Assembly (NCBI GenBank): GCA_021835265.1
Contig: JAKBQK010000282.1
Coordinates: forward strand, 1-5,532
Direction of reading: 5' to 3'
DNA from: Thermoplasmata archaeon
GTDB lineage: Archaea > Thermoplasmatota > Thermoplasmata > Thermoplasmatales > Thermoplasmataceae
Length of the DNA stretch: 5,532 bases
In this document: positions 1 through 5,532 of the stretch, piece after piece
Numbering within the stretch: the first letter of the stretch is position 1
Layout: every line of letters starts with the position of its first letter
The notes under the pieces: model-generated
Database searches by the model: none
Seen by the model: only the letters and a program-made list of their open reading frames with translations
Told to the model about the DNA's origin: nothing
Position numbers and translations under genes: made by a program

Positions 1-100
1 ATTTTCTGATTATCCGGAGCTTTAATTTCACAAGATTGTTGAGTAAATTTTCCTTCAGGGTATCTATTTCCTGTTGCTCCTGCTGTTCCTCGTCACCCAT
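1..100 (-). CDS. Partial protein of unknown function, acidic Gln/Glu-rich N-terminus
   Basis: Only the first 33 codons are present; the gene runs off the left edge. The reading frame opens at an ATG (98-100) with an in-frame TGA just upstream (107-109), so this ATG is the only possible ATG start. The protein begins MGDEEQQEQQEIDTLKEN and then turns leucine- and lysine-rich (LLNNLVKLKLRIIRK). This suggests an acidic, flexible head followed by an amphipathic helix or coiled coil. No signal peptide or membrane segment is visible. A TATA-like box sits about 25 nt upstream of the ATG, so the transcript is probably leaderless and independent of the surface-protein gene on the same strand, whose stop codon lies 84 nt upstream. 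I do not recognise the family and assign no function. The coding call rests on the promoter spacing and the open frame. Confidence 0.6.
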   Translation of the reverse strand, partial: MGDEEQQEQQEIDTLKENLLNNLVKLKLRIIRK

Positions 101-120
101 GTTTGTTCATCGTATTTTCG

Positions 121-135
121 GTATTTAAACATTTC
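121..135 (-). promoter_or_regulatory. Archaeal BRE/TATA promoter for the left-edge gene
   Basis: On the minus strand this reads GAAATGTTTAAATAC. TTTAAATA is a good archaeal TATA box, and the purine-rich GAAA before it fits a TFB-recognition element. The box centre (about 125) lies about 25 nt before the A of the ATG at position 100, so transcription should start at or next to the start codon. No Shine-Dalgarno sequence is present in between. The spacing is seen in the sequence; promoter activity is inferred. Confidence 0.6.
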
Positions 136-184
136 ATTTTAAATCCGTAGTTAATATTAGATTATTGTCGTAACCAACTAAGAT

Positions 185-3007
185 TCACACCTGAGTCACG
201 AGATAACTCTGATAAAGATTTGATATCGAATATAGAGAAAGCCCGTTCGGCAATGCGGTATTATTCATAGAGAAGTATAGTCTATCATAACCTAACGTGA
301 TATTAAAAGCATTTACTGATCTGATAACAACATTAAAATGAGCATTACTTTTGTCCGAGTTGTTCACCGGGAGTTGTGTGAAAAAAGAATCTGCCCAATA
401 TTTTGAAAACTGGCTCGATATAGTATAATTAAACTTCGTAAGCGTAATGTTAACAACTTTAGCATATATTGATGAAGTCCCATAAGAAAAGAAGTAACTG
501 TCATTTATAGTGTAATTAAGTCCTGATCTATTTGTTAAATCCATTGAAAGAATTGTACTTCCGTCACCTGAAATACTTGTTGGAATTGCCTTTATAACAT
601 CTATTGAGTAAATATTACTGTCAAAAGCAACATTACTCTTATTTCCAGCTATCTGAATAGGTAGTGGGTTTACTGTTGCGTATGTCACACCTTTGGAAGC
701 CTCTAGAGAGGATCCATCCTGTATTGCAAATACTGCCTGGTAGGTGAACTGAGTGAAGCCGTTTGATAGTATCTCCCCCGAAACAGACTTTATGAATGTT
801 AGATTCTTATGTAACAAGGTGCTTGATTCTGTGAAATTATAATAACCAACGCTTAGCATGAATACCTGATTCGAAGCCTGGATTGAGGCCCCAGTGTTGT
901 AATTTGTAATAGTAGATACCTTTGTTACATTTGTGTCAGTAAATAGTTGATTTGAAGAGTCTGTCTCCAAATAGTTGTCAAACCCTCCTGAAGTACTAAA
1001 ACCCCAACCGATGATATTGTTAATGCTATCTATGGAACTGACTGTTATATTATAATATCCCGGATATAATGTTTTATATTCACCATTGGTATAAAAATAT
1101 ATTTTAGCCCAACCTGTATTATTTACGTCTAAAAGTTCTGTTTCTTTATACGGTGTGGACGTAGAATTAGAAATTGTAACGGTTATGTTATTATTCAACG
1201 GTCCTTTTTTGTATGAAGACGAGGGTATAGTAAAATTATATAGATACAAAGAAATATAATTAAATTTTGCTTTTTGCTTCAAGACAATTTGTTGAGTTCC
1301 AGTGTGTGTAATTCCATAGTACTCAGGATTTGATCCCCTTGGAGTTGAAAACGTCACGTTGACTGCATTCTTGGCCGTTGTGGTTGTTACATTTACCATT
1401 CCTGTTGAAGGTGTGGCAAGCTCCGTCAGTGATGAATTTACACCATATAAATATGAACCTGTTGGTTCTGAGATATTTAATTCTGATTTAATTGAATTGT
1501 ATGCGTTTCCATTAATTGAAACATTCCATTCCTGCCCTGTTGGCAATCCTGATTCTTTAAACGTGACTTTTTCAGAAATTCCAGTTACATTGTAGCCAAC
1601 TACAAAGACATAAGGCATATTGCTATAAATTGCCTCGTTATCGTTGAGAATGGTAAAGTTATCAAAACCAGCAAATTGGCTTCCAAAAAAACCTGCAACT
1701 TGTGGGGCACACTCATAATACTCTGCCTTGAATGCAATGGAATTTCCCACTCCCGCAGAAACTTGGGAAGAGCTCATTACTCCTACGAATTCTGTGGGCC
1801 CATACTCCCATTGCAACATTGGATTGGTAATTGGTTGTTCATTCCCGTTTGTACCATTTCCAAGTACTAATGGAACATAACTTGTCTGACCGTTTGTACT
1901 TTCTGGAGAATTAACCTTCTCATAAAAATTCAGATAATATGTGCCTTGGGAAAGGTATACAGGTTTCTTCAGTGTAACCTTAATGTATTCATTAACCTGA
2001 TTGCTACTATTAAAATAACTAGGGGATGTTATATTCTTTCCAAATGGAGTGTTACTAATATAAGATACTACACTGTACGGACCAATACAATATTGGTAAC
2101 CATAATCCTGACTTGCCATCAGGTAATACAAATAGTAATTTACTGGCTCTGATGAATAAATGCTGAAAGCCTGTGAGCCCAGTTCGTTGGCTTTGATACT
2201 GGAGTTATATGTACCGTTTAACCAGTTTTCATTGTAATTTACATCTACTCCGTTTGAAAATGTTCCTATTTGGTTCTGTATGTTTATGCTGTTTAGATCA
2301 CCACTGGTTCCATTGTTTTCTGCCAATATACCATTCAACTTAGATGTAAAGAATGTCACTGGTATGTTTACTGAGTTATTAACAACAACAGCGCCTTCCT
2401 GTGTACTCATTAATTGATTTGAACTTGTGGATATTTTATAACTATAAGTTCCCTGGGGGAATGAAAAACTTATTAAATTCGAAGTGGAGCTTTCAGCCCT
2501 TCCATCCAAGCTTACAGTCCAATAGTTCCCAAATGTTAATCCATTTTCTATAAAATTGACAGAATAAAAGAACTGATTATCTGCATATATGTTATTGTAT
2601 ATGCTAGATGGTGTTGCATTTGTTGCGGCTGCTATGAGGTTTGACTTGACAGGAAGTCTGTTATAATAGCTTAAGCTAAAATTTTCCTTCATTGAAGCCG
2701 AAAAATTATTGGAATAACACAAACTGGAATCTGTCGGTGAGGAAAATGGTGGAGCACCGCTTACCCCCAGCGGGAAGCTCTGTGAAACTGCACTTCCCGG
2801 AGCAAGACTTGGTGAGAGTATTTTTGAGTCAAGTGTTGTAAAAGCACTTTGTGTTGCTGATTGGTAACCCTGATCATTGGTCATTCCCGTAGAAGGAACA
2901 TACCATAAAATGAAACCTGTAAGTACGGTGGTTCCTATTGCAAAAAGCAATAATGCCCCTATAATTTCACTTACAGCAGAATCTTCATTATCTTTAACTG
3001 GTTTCAT
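185..3007 (-). CDS. Large pilin-signal surface protein with duplicated extracellular module
   Basis: This 940-residue protein is probably anchored at the outer face of the membrane. Residues 11-37 (AVSEIIGALLLFAIG onward) match the archaeal type IV pilin N-terminal domain (Pilin_N/DUF1628), a class III signal processed by a prepilin peptidase just before the hydrophobic helix. The exact cleavage site is uncertain. No second membrane segment is visible. Two copies of an 'F-x-E-x-GL-x-x-G-x-x-W-x-V' repeat lie at residues about 149-220 and 480-553. Each is followed by a beta-rich Tyr/Asn/Ser-rich region (about 275-411 and 564-690), and a further beta-rich tail runs to 940. I count about 34 N-x-S/T sequons and only three cysteines (97, 307, 433). 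Typical archaeal pilins are roughly 100-200 residues, so this is more likely an adhesin, a pilus-associated protein or an S-layer-like protein than a major pilin. The ATG at 3005-3007 is supported by a well-placed TATA box. Surface location is fairly sure; the ligand or role is unknown. Confidence 0.88.
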   Translation of the reverse strand: MKPVKDNEDSAVSEIIGALLLFAIGTTVLTGFILWYVPSTGMTNDQGYQSATQSAFTTLDSKILSPSLAPGSAVSQSFPLGVSGAPPFSSPTDSSLCYSNNFSASMKENFSLSYYNRLPVKSNLIAAATNATPSSIYNNIYADNQFFYSVNFIENGLTFGNYWTVSLDGRAESSTSNLISFSFPQGTYSYKISTSSNQLMSTQEGAVVVNNSVNIPVTFFTSKLNGILAENNGTSGDLNSINIQNQIGTFSNGVDVNYNENWLNGTYNSSIKANELGSQAFSIYSSEPVNYYLYYLMASQDYGYQYCIGPYSVVSYISNTPFGKNITSPSYFNSSNQVNEYIKVTLKKPVYLSQGTYYLNFYEKVNSPESTNGQTSYVPLVLGNGTNGNEQPITNPMLQWEYGPTEFVGVMSSSQVSAGVGNSIAFKAEYYECAPQVAGFFGSQFAGFDNFTILNDNEAIYSNMPYVFVVGYNVTGISEKVTFKESGLPTGQEWNVSINGNAYNSIKSELNISEPTGSYLYGVNSSLTELATPSTGMVNVTTTTAKNAVNVTFSTPRGSNPEYYGITHTGTQQIVLKQKAKFNYISLYLYNFTIPSSSYKKGPLNNNITVTISNSTSTPYKETELLDVNNTGWAKIYFYTNGEYKTLYPGYYNITVSSIDSINNIIGWGFSTSGGFDNYLETDSSNQLFTDTNVTKVSTITNYNTGASIQASNQVFMLSVGYYNFTESSTLLHKNLTFIKSVSGEILSNGFTQFTYQAVFAIQDGSSLEASKGVTYATVNPLPIQIAGNKSNVAFDSNIYSIDVIKAIPTSISGDGSTILSMDLTNRSGLNYTINDSYFFSYGTSSIYAKVVNITLTKFNYTISSQFSKYWADSFFTQLPVNNSDKSNAHFNVVIRSVNAFNITLGYDRLYFSMNNTALPNGLSLYSISNLYQSYLVTQV
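938..1318 (-). repeat. Beta-rich surface region, copy B (residues about 564-690)
   Basis: The region includes QQIVLKQKAKFNYISLYLYN, LYPGYYNITVSSIDS and NIIGWGFSTSGGFDNYL. These fall in the same order and at similar spacing as the motifs of the region at residues 275-411, with an offset of about 292-294 residues. It directly follows GLP repeat B, just as the first region follows repeat A. The pairing is suggestive rather than proven. Confidence 0.35.
1349..1570 (-). repeat. Thermoplasmata-type 'GLP' surface repeat, copy B (residues 480-553)
   Basis: The copy begins KVTFKESGLPTGQEWNVSING, continues with EPTGSYLYGV and ends VNVTF. It is the more canonical of the two copies because it keeps the ESGLPTG core. 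It starts about 330 residues after copy A. The protein-level similarity is visible; the nucleotide sequences have diverged, so the duplication is not recent. Confidence 0.68.
1775..2185 (-). repeat. Beta-rich surface region, copy A (residues about 275-411)
   Basis: This stretch includes FSIYSSEPVNYYLYYLMAS, SQGTYYLNFYEKVNS and MLQWEYGPTEFVG. It resembles the region at residues 564-690 in the order of motifs: a Tyr-rich YxLYL strand, a GxYYxxxx strand, and a W-containing strand followed by an acidic or Ser-rich turn. Identity is low by eye, so the equivalence is tentative. It looks like a beta-sandwich, possibly carbohydrate-binding, but no binding residues can be named. Confidence 0.35.
2348..2563 (-). 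repeat. Thermoplasmata-type 'GLP' surface repeat, copy A (residues 149-220)
   Basis: The copy contains NFIENGLTFGNYWTVSLDG, then FPQGTYSYKI, and ends in a beta strand reading VNIPVTF. It aligns with copy B along its whole length: F-x-E-x-GL, an aromatic W before x-V, a G at the turn, PxGxYxY, and a closing VTF. Repeats of this type are common in extracellular proteins of Thermoplasmata and are probably small beta-sandwich domains. The fold is an inference. Confidence 0.65.
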
Positions 3008-3030
3008 GTATCTATCTTTAGCAAAAATAA

Positions 3031-3045
3031 GGATATAATCTTTTC
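3031..3045 (-). promoter_or_regulatory. Archaeal BRE/TATA promoter for the surface-protein gene
   Basis: The minus strand reads GAAAAGATTATATCC. TTATAT (3033-3038) serves as the TATA box and GAAAAG as the purine-rich BRE. The box centre lies about 28 nt before the ATG at 3005-3007, which predicts a leaderless or nearly leaderless mRNA. No Shine-Dalgarno sequence lies between the box and the start. Confidence 0.6.
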
Positions 3046-3065
3046 ATTGCTTATTTGCATGTGTT

Positions 3066-3079
3066 GTTTCACTGGAAAC
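3066..3079. promoter_or_regulatory. 14-nt palindrome, possible operator
   Basis: The sequence GTTTCACTGGAAAC has perfect 5-bp arms (GTTTC and GAAAC) around a 4-nt centre. It lies just upstream of the BRE/TATA box of the surface-protein gene, about 20 nt from the BRE, where a regulator could activate transcription. Short palindromes arise by chance, so this is only a candidate site. Confidence 0.25.
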
Positions 3080-3168
3080 GCGGAGTATTATGGAGAATAT
3101 TGCATGAATATGTATTTTCAGGTACCTTTTACTATGAAAATGAATTTCTAATGTTTGCAGATATTAAA

Positions 3169-3191
3169 AAAATCTCAATTACTGTGATTTT
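3169..3191. promoter_or_regulatory. 23-nt imperfect dyad, possible operator
   Basis: The dyad is centred on 3180, with 9 of 11 base pairs matching. The outer arms AAAATC and GATTTT are perfect. The mismatches are at pairs 3175/3185 and 3178/3182. It lies about 50 nt upstream of the TATA box of the plus-strand gene, inside the divergent intergenic region. Length and symmetry suit a dimeric helix-turn-helix regulator, but the AT-rich background makes chance dyads fairly common. No regulator is encoded in the window. Confidence 0.3.
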
Positions 3192-3231
3192 GAATCTCTC
3201 CGAAGTGGAAACTATTTACAATTGCTCTAAG

Positions 3232-3250
3232 CAAAATCTATATTATAAAC
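3232..3250 (+). promoter_or_regulatory. Archaeal BRE/TATA promoter for the helicase-related gene
   Basis: The sequence CAAAATCTATATTATAAAC contains an AT-rich TATA element (TATATTATAAA, 3239-3249) preceded by CAAAATC as a weak BRE. Its centre (about 3245) lies about 26-27 nt before the TTG at 3272. This places the predicted transcription start on the start codon and is the main argument for the TTG start over the ATG at 3299. Confidence 0.6.
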
Positions 3251-3271
3251 GCAGATCAGACTTACGATAAT

Positions 3272-5347
3272 TTGAGTGAAATTATTGTTTCAAAAAAAAT
3301 GATGACTATACCACAAATATTAAGTAAATTAGATCCAGAGTATTTACGATATATAGCCAGAGAATCACCAGTTAGTGGTTCGAAATATCAAAAAGTGCTT
3401 CCGGGTGATTTATCAACAGACTTTTCTAAAATACGTGATAACCTAATCAATGAAAATAAATTTCTAACGCGAATAAATGGCTTAAATTGGGAAGAGAAAA
3501 TCCTGATGGATGGTATATTTTGGTCAAATACGTATCAATTGTCACTAGAAGAAAAAATTAAGAGTGCGCCAAAGGATTTTCTCTCGAGATGTATATCGAA
3601 ATTACTGATTTTTGGTGTGCCTTCACCAGCAAAAGCTGAGTTTTATATCGTTCCGGTGGAATATATGGTCTTGCAACAAAAATTGCTTGAGAGATTGTAT
3701 AGTTACAATAAAAGGCCAAGTTTATTGCAGGCGCTCAATAACTATAACCTCGAATTCATCAAGAAAATGTGTGAATCCATGAAAACATCTGTTTATAACA
3801 ATAATATTTTCACCATTTCTGATCTGTTTGCAGCCATAATTAATAATGTTGAAAAAAATATATCCGAGTTACCAATAAAAATCGATAATTTGGTAAAAAC
3901 CAATGCACATTTGGGTACACTTTCCGTCCCTGAACTGCAATCCATAATAAAAACTGGTAATAAGGTTCCAGCAAACAGAATATCAACAGACGATGGTGGT
4001 AACTTTAAACTTTATCCTGTCTCTCTTTTTCAGAAGGGGATTCTGGTTGGGTTCGCACTTGGTATGTATGATGTAAAAACCATGGCTATCGTACCTGATG
4101 AAATATTTCAGTATTTCAACTCTTTAATTATGAAAAAACCAGCTGCGAATAATAACGTTGAAAAACCAAAAATGATAGAGATGGAGAATTTAATGCTTAC
4201 GATAAAAAAGCTCTTCGTGAGTATATCTTTTCTTTCTGCATCAGGCAAGCGCAGAAATGCAGAAACGTTATCAAAATTTGTTTCTCTAAAATCGGAAATG
4301 ATCGAATTTTTTCTGCAAATAACTAAAAATGCCAAGCTGATTGATGGCTCTACTACAAATTATGCGTTGACAGATAGTGCTCTTCGACTAATGAAAAAAC
4401 CGGAAAATAGCGCCATTTTGAAAGAAACCCTGGAAAAAGCGGTTTTAATTCGTGATGATTGGTCTTACGTAGATCAATATCAGAAAATTGGCAAAAAATT
4501 TGTAGGGCTGATTAACCAAAGAATAAAACTTATAAAAGAGCCGGTAAGAATATCAGACGTTGTGGCAGATCTGTTGAATGATAATCAACTGTTACTCATA
4601 TTCAGAGCTGAAAGACTCCTTGTATTGGATACTACGTATAGCTACTTCGGCGCGAAGCATATTGAGGGTGATTTTTTGAGTAATCCTCAACAGTTTCTGA
4701 AGGATACTCTTTTTCAGGAACTGAAGGAAGAACTGAGAAAACAATACCTGTTCGGAAATTTGGTATGCAGTTCTGAAGATTTTGGAGAAGAAAGTTTTGT
4801 TGCTGCCCGAAAAAGCGATGAATCATTAATGACCCATAGTTTCAAAAAAGAAGAAACACACAGTAATAAGAATACCTCTTCGTTATCCGTGCTCCCGGAC
4901 TTTGAAGTGTTAATTGATATTTCTGCCAATTTTCATGATATCCTAACTATTGCAGAATTTTCTGATATTGATTCCGTAGACAAAGTCTGCGTGTCAAAAA
5001 TAACAAAGGCTTCCCTTCTCAGATACCTTAATAAATTTGGCAGTTTAGACGGGGTGCTTGACTTCCTCACAAAGGCCAGCAGAACAAGAATTCCGGATAA
5101 TGTTAAAAGATTAATTTTGGATGTGAACGAAAAAAAGGATGAGATAAGTATTATTCCTGCTCAATTCATAGTCAAAGTAAAGGACAGAAATATATTGGAC
5201 AATCTTCTCCAATTAAAGGAATTTCAGAATTATTTCGGAGAAAGAATTTCGCACGATGCTGTTGCAGTGAAATATGGCTTCGGACAGGAAAGAGTTATTA
5301 ACGCTATTCGGAAAAAAGGCTACGCAGTCAAATTAAATAAAATGTGA
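3272..5347 (+). CDS. XPB/Ssl2-like helicase-associated protein without a helicase motor
   Basis: The C-terminal part, residues about 538-665, matches the conserved C-terminal domain of XPB/Ssl2-like helicases (Helicase_C_3). It opens with VLPDFEVLIDI, continues with SKITKASLLRYL and the characteristic VLDFLTKASRTRIPDNV. The basic end (ERVINAIRKKGYAVKL) fits the terminal strand of that domain. The N-terminus (IPQILSKLDPEYLRYIA, then a predicted helical, winged-helix-like stretch to about 130) resembles stand-alone 'helicase-associated domain' proteins, which in bacteria are often encoded near an XPB-type helicase. No Walker A or DEAH-like motif is present, so it should not unwind DNA alone. 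A cytoplasmic role with a partner helicase in DNA repair or transcription is an inference. The start is TTG, chosen because the TATA box lies about 26 nt upstream; ATGs at 3299 and 3302 are alternatives that would shorten it by 9 or 10 residues. It is divergent from the surface-protein gene, and its stop lies 35 nt from the converging IS110 fragment. Confidence 0.85.
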   Translation: MSEIIVSKKMMTIPQILSKLDPEYLRYIARESPVSGSKYQKVLPGDLSTDFSKIRDNLINENKFLTRINGLNWEEKILMDGIFWSNTYQLSLEEKIKSAPKDFLSRCISKLLIFGVPSPAKAEFYIVPVEYMVLQQKLLERLYSYNKRPSLLQALNNYNLEFIKKMCESMKTSVYNNNIFTISDLFAAIINNVEKNISELPIKIDNLVKTNAHLGTLSVPELQSIIKTGNKVPANRISTDDGGNFKLYPVSLFQKGILVGFALGMYDVKTMAIVPDEIFQYFNSLIMKKPAANNNVEKPKMIEMENLMLTIKKLFVSISFLSASGKRRNAETLSKFVSLKSEMIEFFLQITKNAKLIDGSTTNYALTDSALRLMKKPENSAILKETLEKAVLIRDDWSYVDQYQKIGKKFVGLINQRIKLIKEPVRISDVVADLLNDNQLLLIFRAERLLVLDTTYSYFGAKHIEGDFLSNPQQFLKDTLFQELKEELRKQYLFGNLVCSSEDFGEESFVAARKSDESLMTHSFKKEETHSNKNTSSLSVLPDFEVLIDISANFHDILTIAEFSDIDSVDKVCVSKITKASLLRYLNKFGSLDGVLDFLTKASRTRIPDNVKRLILDVNEKKDEISIIPAQFIVKVKDRNILDNLLQLKEFQNYFGERISHDAVAVKYGFGQERVINAIRKKGYAVKLNKM

Positions 5348-5366
5348 TATCCTCCGCGTTTAAAGA

Positions 5367-5415
5367 AGTTGGACTTCATGCTTCAACTACTGACTGTTTT
5401 CTGATATTTTATCTT
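5367..5415 (+). terminator. Possible terminator after the helicase-related gene
   Basis: A weak stem (AGTTGGA with TTCAACT, one G-T pair, 8-nt loop, 5367-5388) is followed by T-rich sequence with TTTT at 5397-5400 and 5407-5410. Archaeal termination depends mainly on such T tracts on the coding strand. The element overlaps the end of the IS110 fragment, so it may be accidental. Confidence 0.25.
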
Positions 5416-5532
5416 CCTTGAATATCTTATTAGAGAATGTGCTGCTGTTACAAGTATGAATCTCAGCATTGAAGGACCATGCTTTGTTATGTGACCTCTT
5501 ATGTCTCTGCTACCTGACTGATTCTGTCTTGG
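5383..5532 (-). pseudogene. IS110-family transposase, C-terminal remnant (truncated)
   Basis: The frame is open from the right edge to a TGA at 5383-5385 and gives 49 residues. PRQNQSGSRDIRGHITKHG followed by MLRFILVTAAHSLIRYSRKIK is the conserved C-terminal block of IS110-family transposases (Transposase_20). These enzymes pair an N-terminal RuvC-like DEDD domain with a C-terminal domain carrying a catalytic serine and, in studied members, use a bridge RNA. The Ser of QSG is at the position where I expect that serine. Family members usually continue for several tens of residues with a basic segment and an IVA(I/V)A-type helix. Here the protein ends after YQKTVSS, and I see no continuation in the other two frames, so a deletion or rearrangement is more likely than a simple frameshift. 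The N-terminal part lies outside the window, so the truncation is known only for this end. Confidence 0.75.

Noticed and set aside
101..184. A hairpin terminator between the surface-protein stop codon and the left-edge gene
   Set aside because: On the minus strand the sequence after the stop has no clear T tract or stable stem before the next promoter.
1359..2152. Three short plus-strand open frames inside the surface-protein gene
   Set aside because: They lie antisense to a long, clearly coding frame with consistent protein motifs, and none shows a promoter or family resemblance.
3055..3270. A 71-codon plus-strand open frame starting at TTG in the intergenic region
   Set aside because: It has no properly placed TATA box or ribosome binding site, an unremarkable composition with no recognisable motif, and it covers the promoter of the next gene and both dyads. 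It is best read as non-coding.
4232..4261. SASGKRRN (residues 322-329 of the helicase-related protein) as a possible Walker A motif
   Set aside because: It lacks the GxxxxGK(S/T) pattern: there is no first glycine at the required spacing, and Arg replaces the Ser/Thr after Lys. No Walker B or DEAH motif follows.
4108..4929. Short minus-strand open frames inside the helicase-related gene
   Set aside because: They are antisense shadows of a continuous 691-codon frame and have no start signals or recognisable products.
5348..5382. Terminal inverted repeat or target-site duplication of the IS110 element
   Set aside because: IS110 elements generally lack long terminal inverted repeats, and with only one side in the window no duplicated core can be identified.

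Overview
The window is AT-rich DNA that most resembles an archaeon of the class Thermoplasmata (Thermoplasmatales or a relative). Three things point there. All three complete gene starts have an archaeal BRE/TATA-like box centred about 25 to 28 nt before the start codon, as expected for leaderless mRNAs. The largest protein begins with an archaeal pilin-type N-terminus. The same protein carries two copies of a 'GLPxGxxWxVxxxG' surface-protein repeat that I associate with Thermoplasmata. The species cannot be named from the sequence.

Layout, left to right. A minus-strand gene of unknown function enters at 100 and runs off the left edge. A 940-residue minus-strand gene (185-3007) encodes a large cell-surface protein with a pilin-like N-terminal membrane segment, an apparently duplicated extracellular module and about 34 N-glycosylation sequons. 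The 264-nt interval 3008-3271 separates it from a divergent plus-strand gene. The interval holds one promoter for each gene and two dyad sequences that could be operators. The plus-strand gene (3272-5347) encodes a 691-residue protein with a C-terminal domain like that of XPB/Ssl2-type helicases (Helicase_C_3) but no helicase motor. Its predicted start is TTG, placed almost exactly where a leaderless transcript would begin. At the right edge a minus-strand fragment (5383-5532) is the C-terminal part of an IS110-family transposase that stops early and looks like a remnant.

The genes do not form an obvious pathway. The surface protein and the helicase-related protein share a divergent intergenic region, and the IS110 remnant converges on the 3' end of the helicase-related gene. 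No RNA gene, CRISPR array or complete insertion sequence was seen. The most interesting points are the size and modular duplication of the pilin-signal protein, the helicase-like protein without a visible helicase partner, its leaderless TTG start, and the truncated IS110 end beside it.
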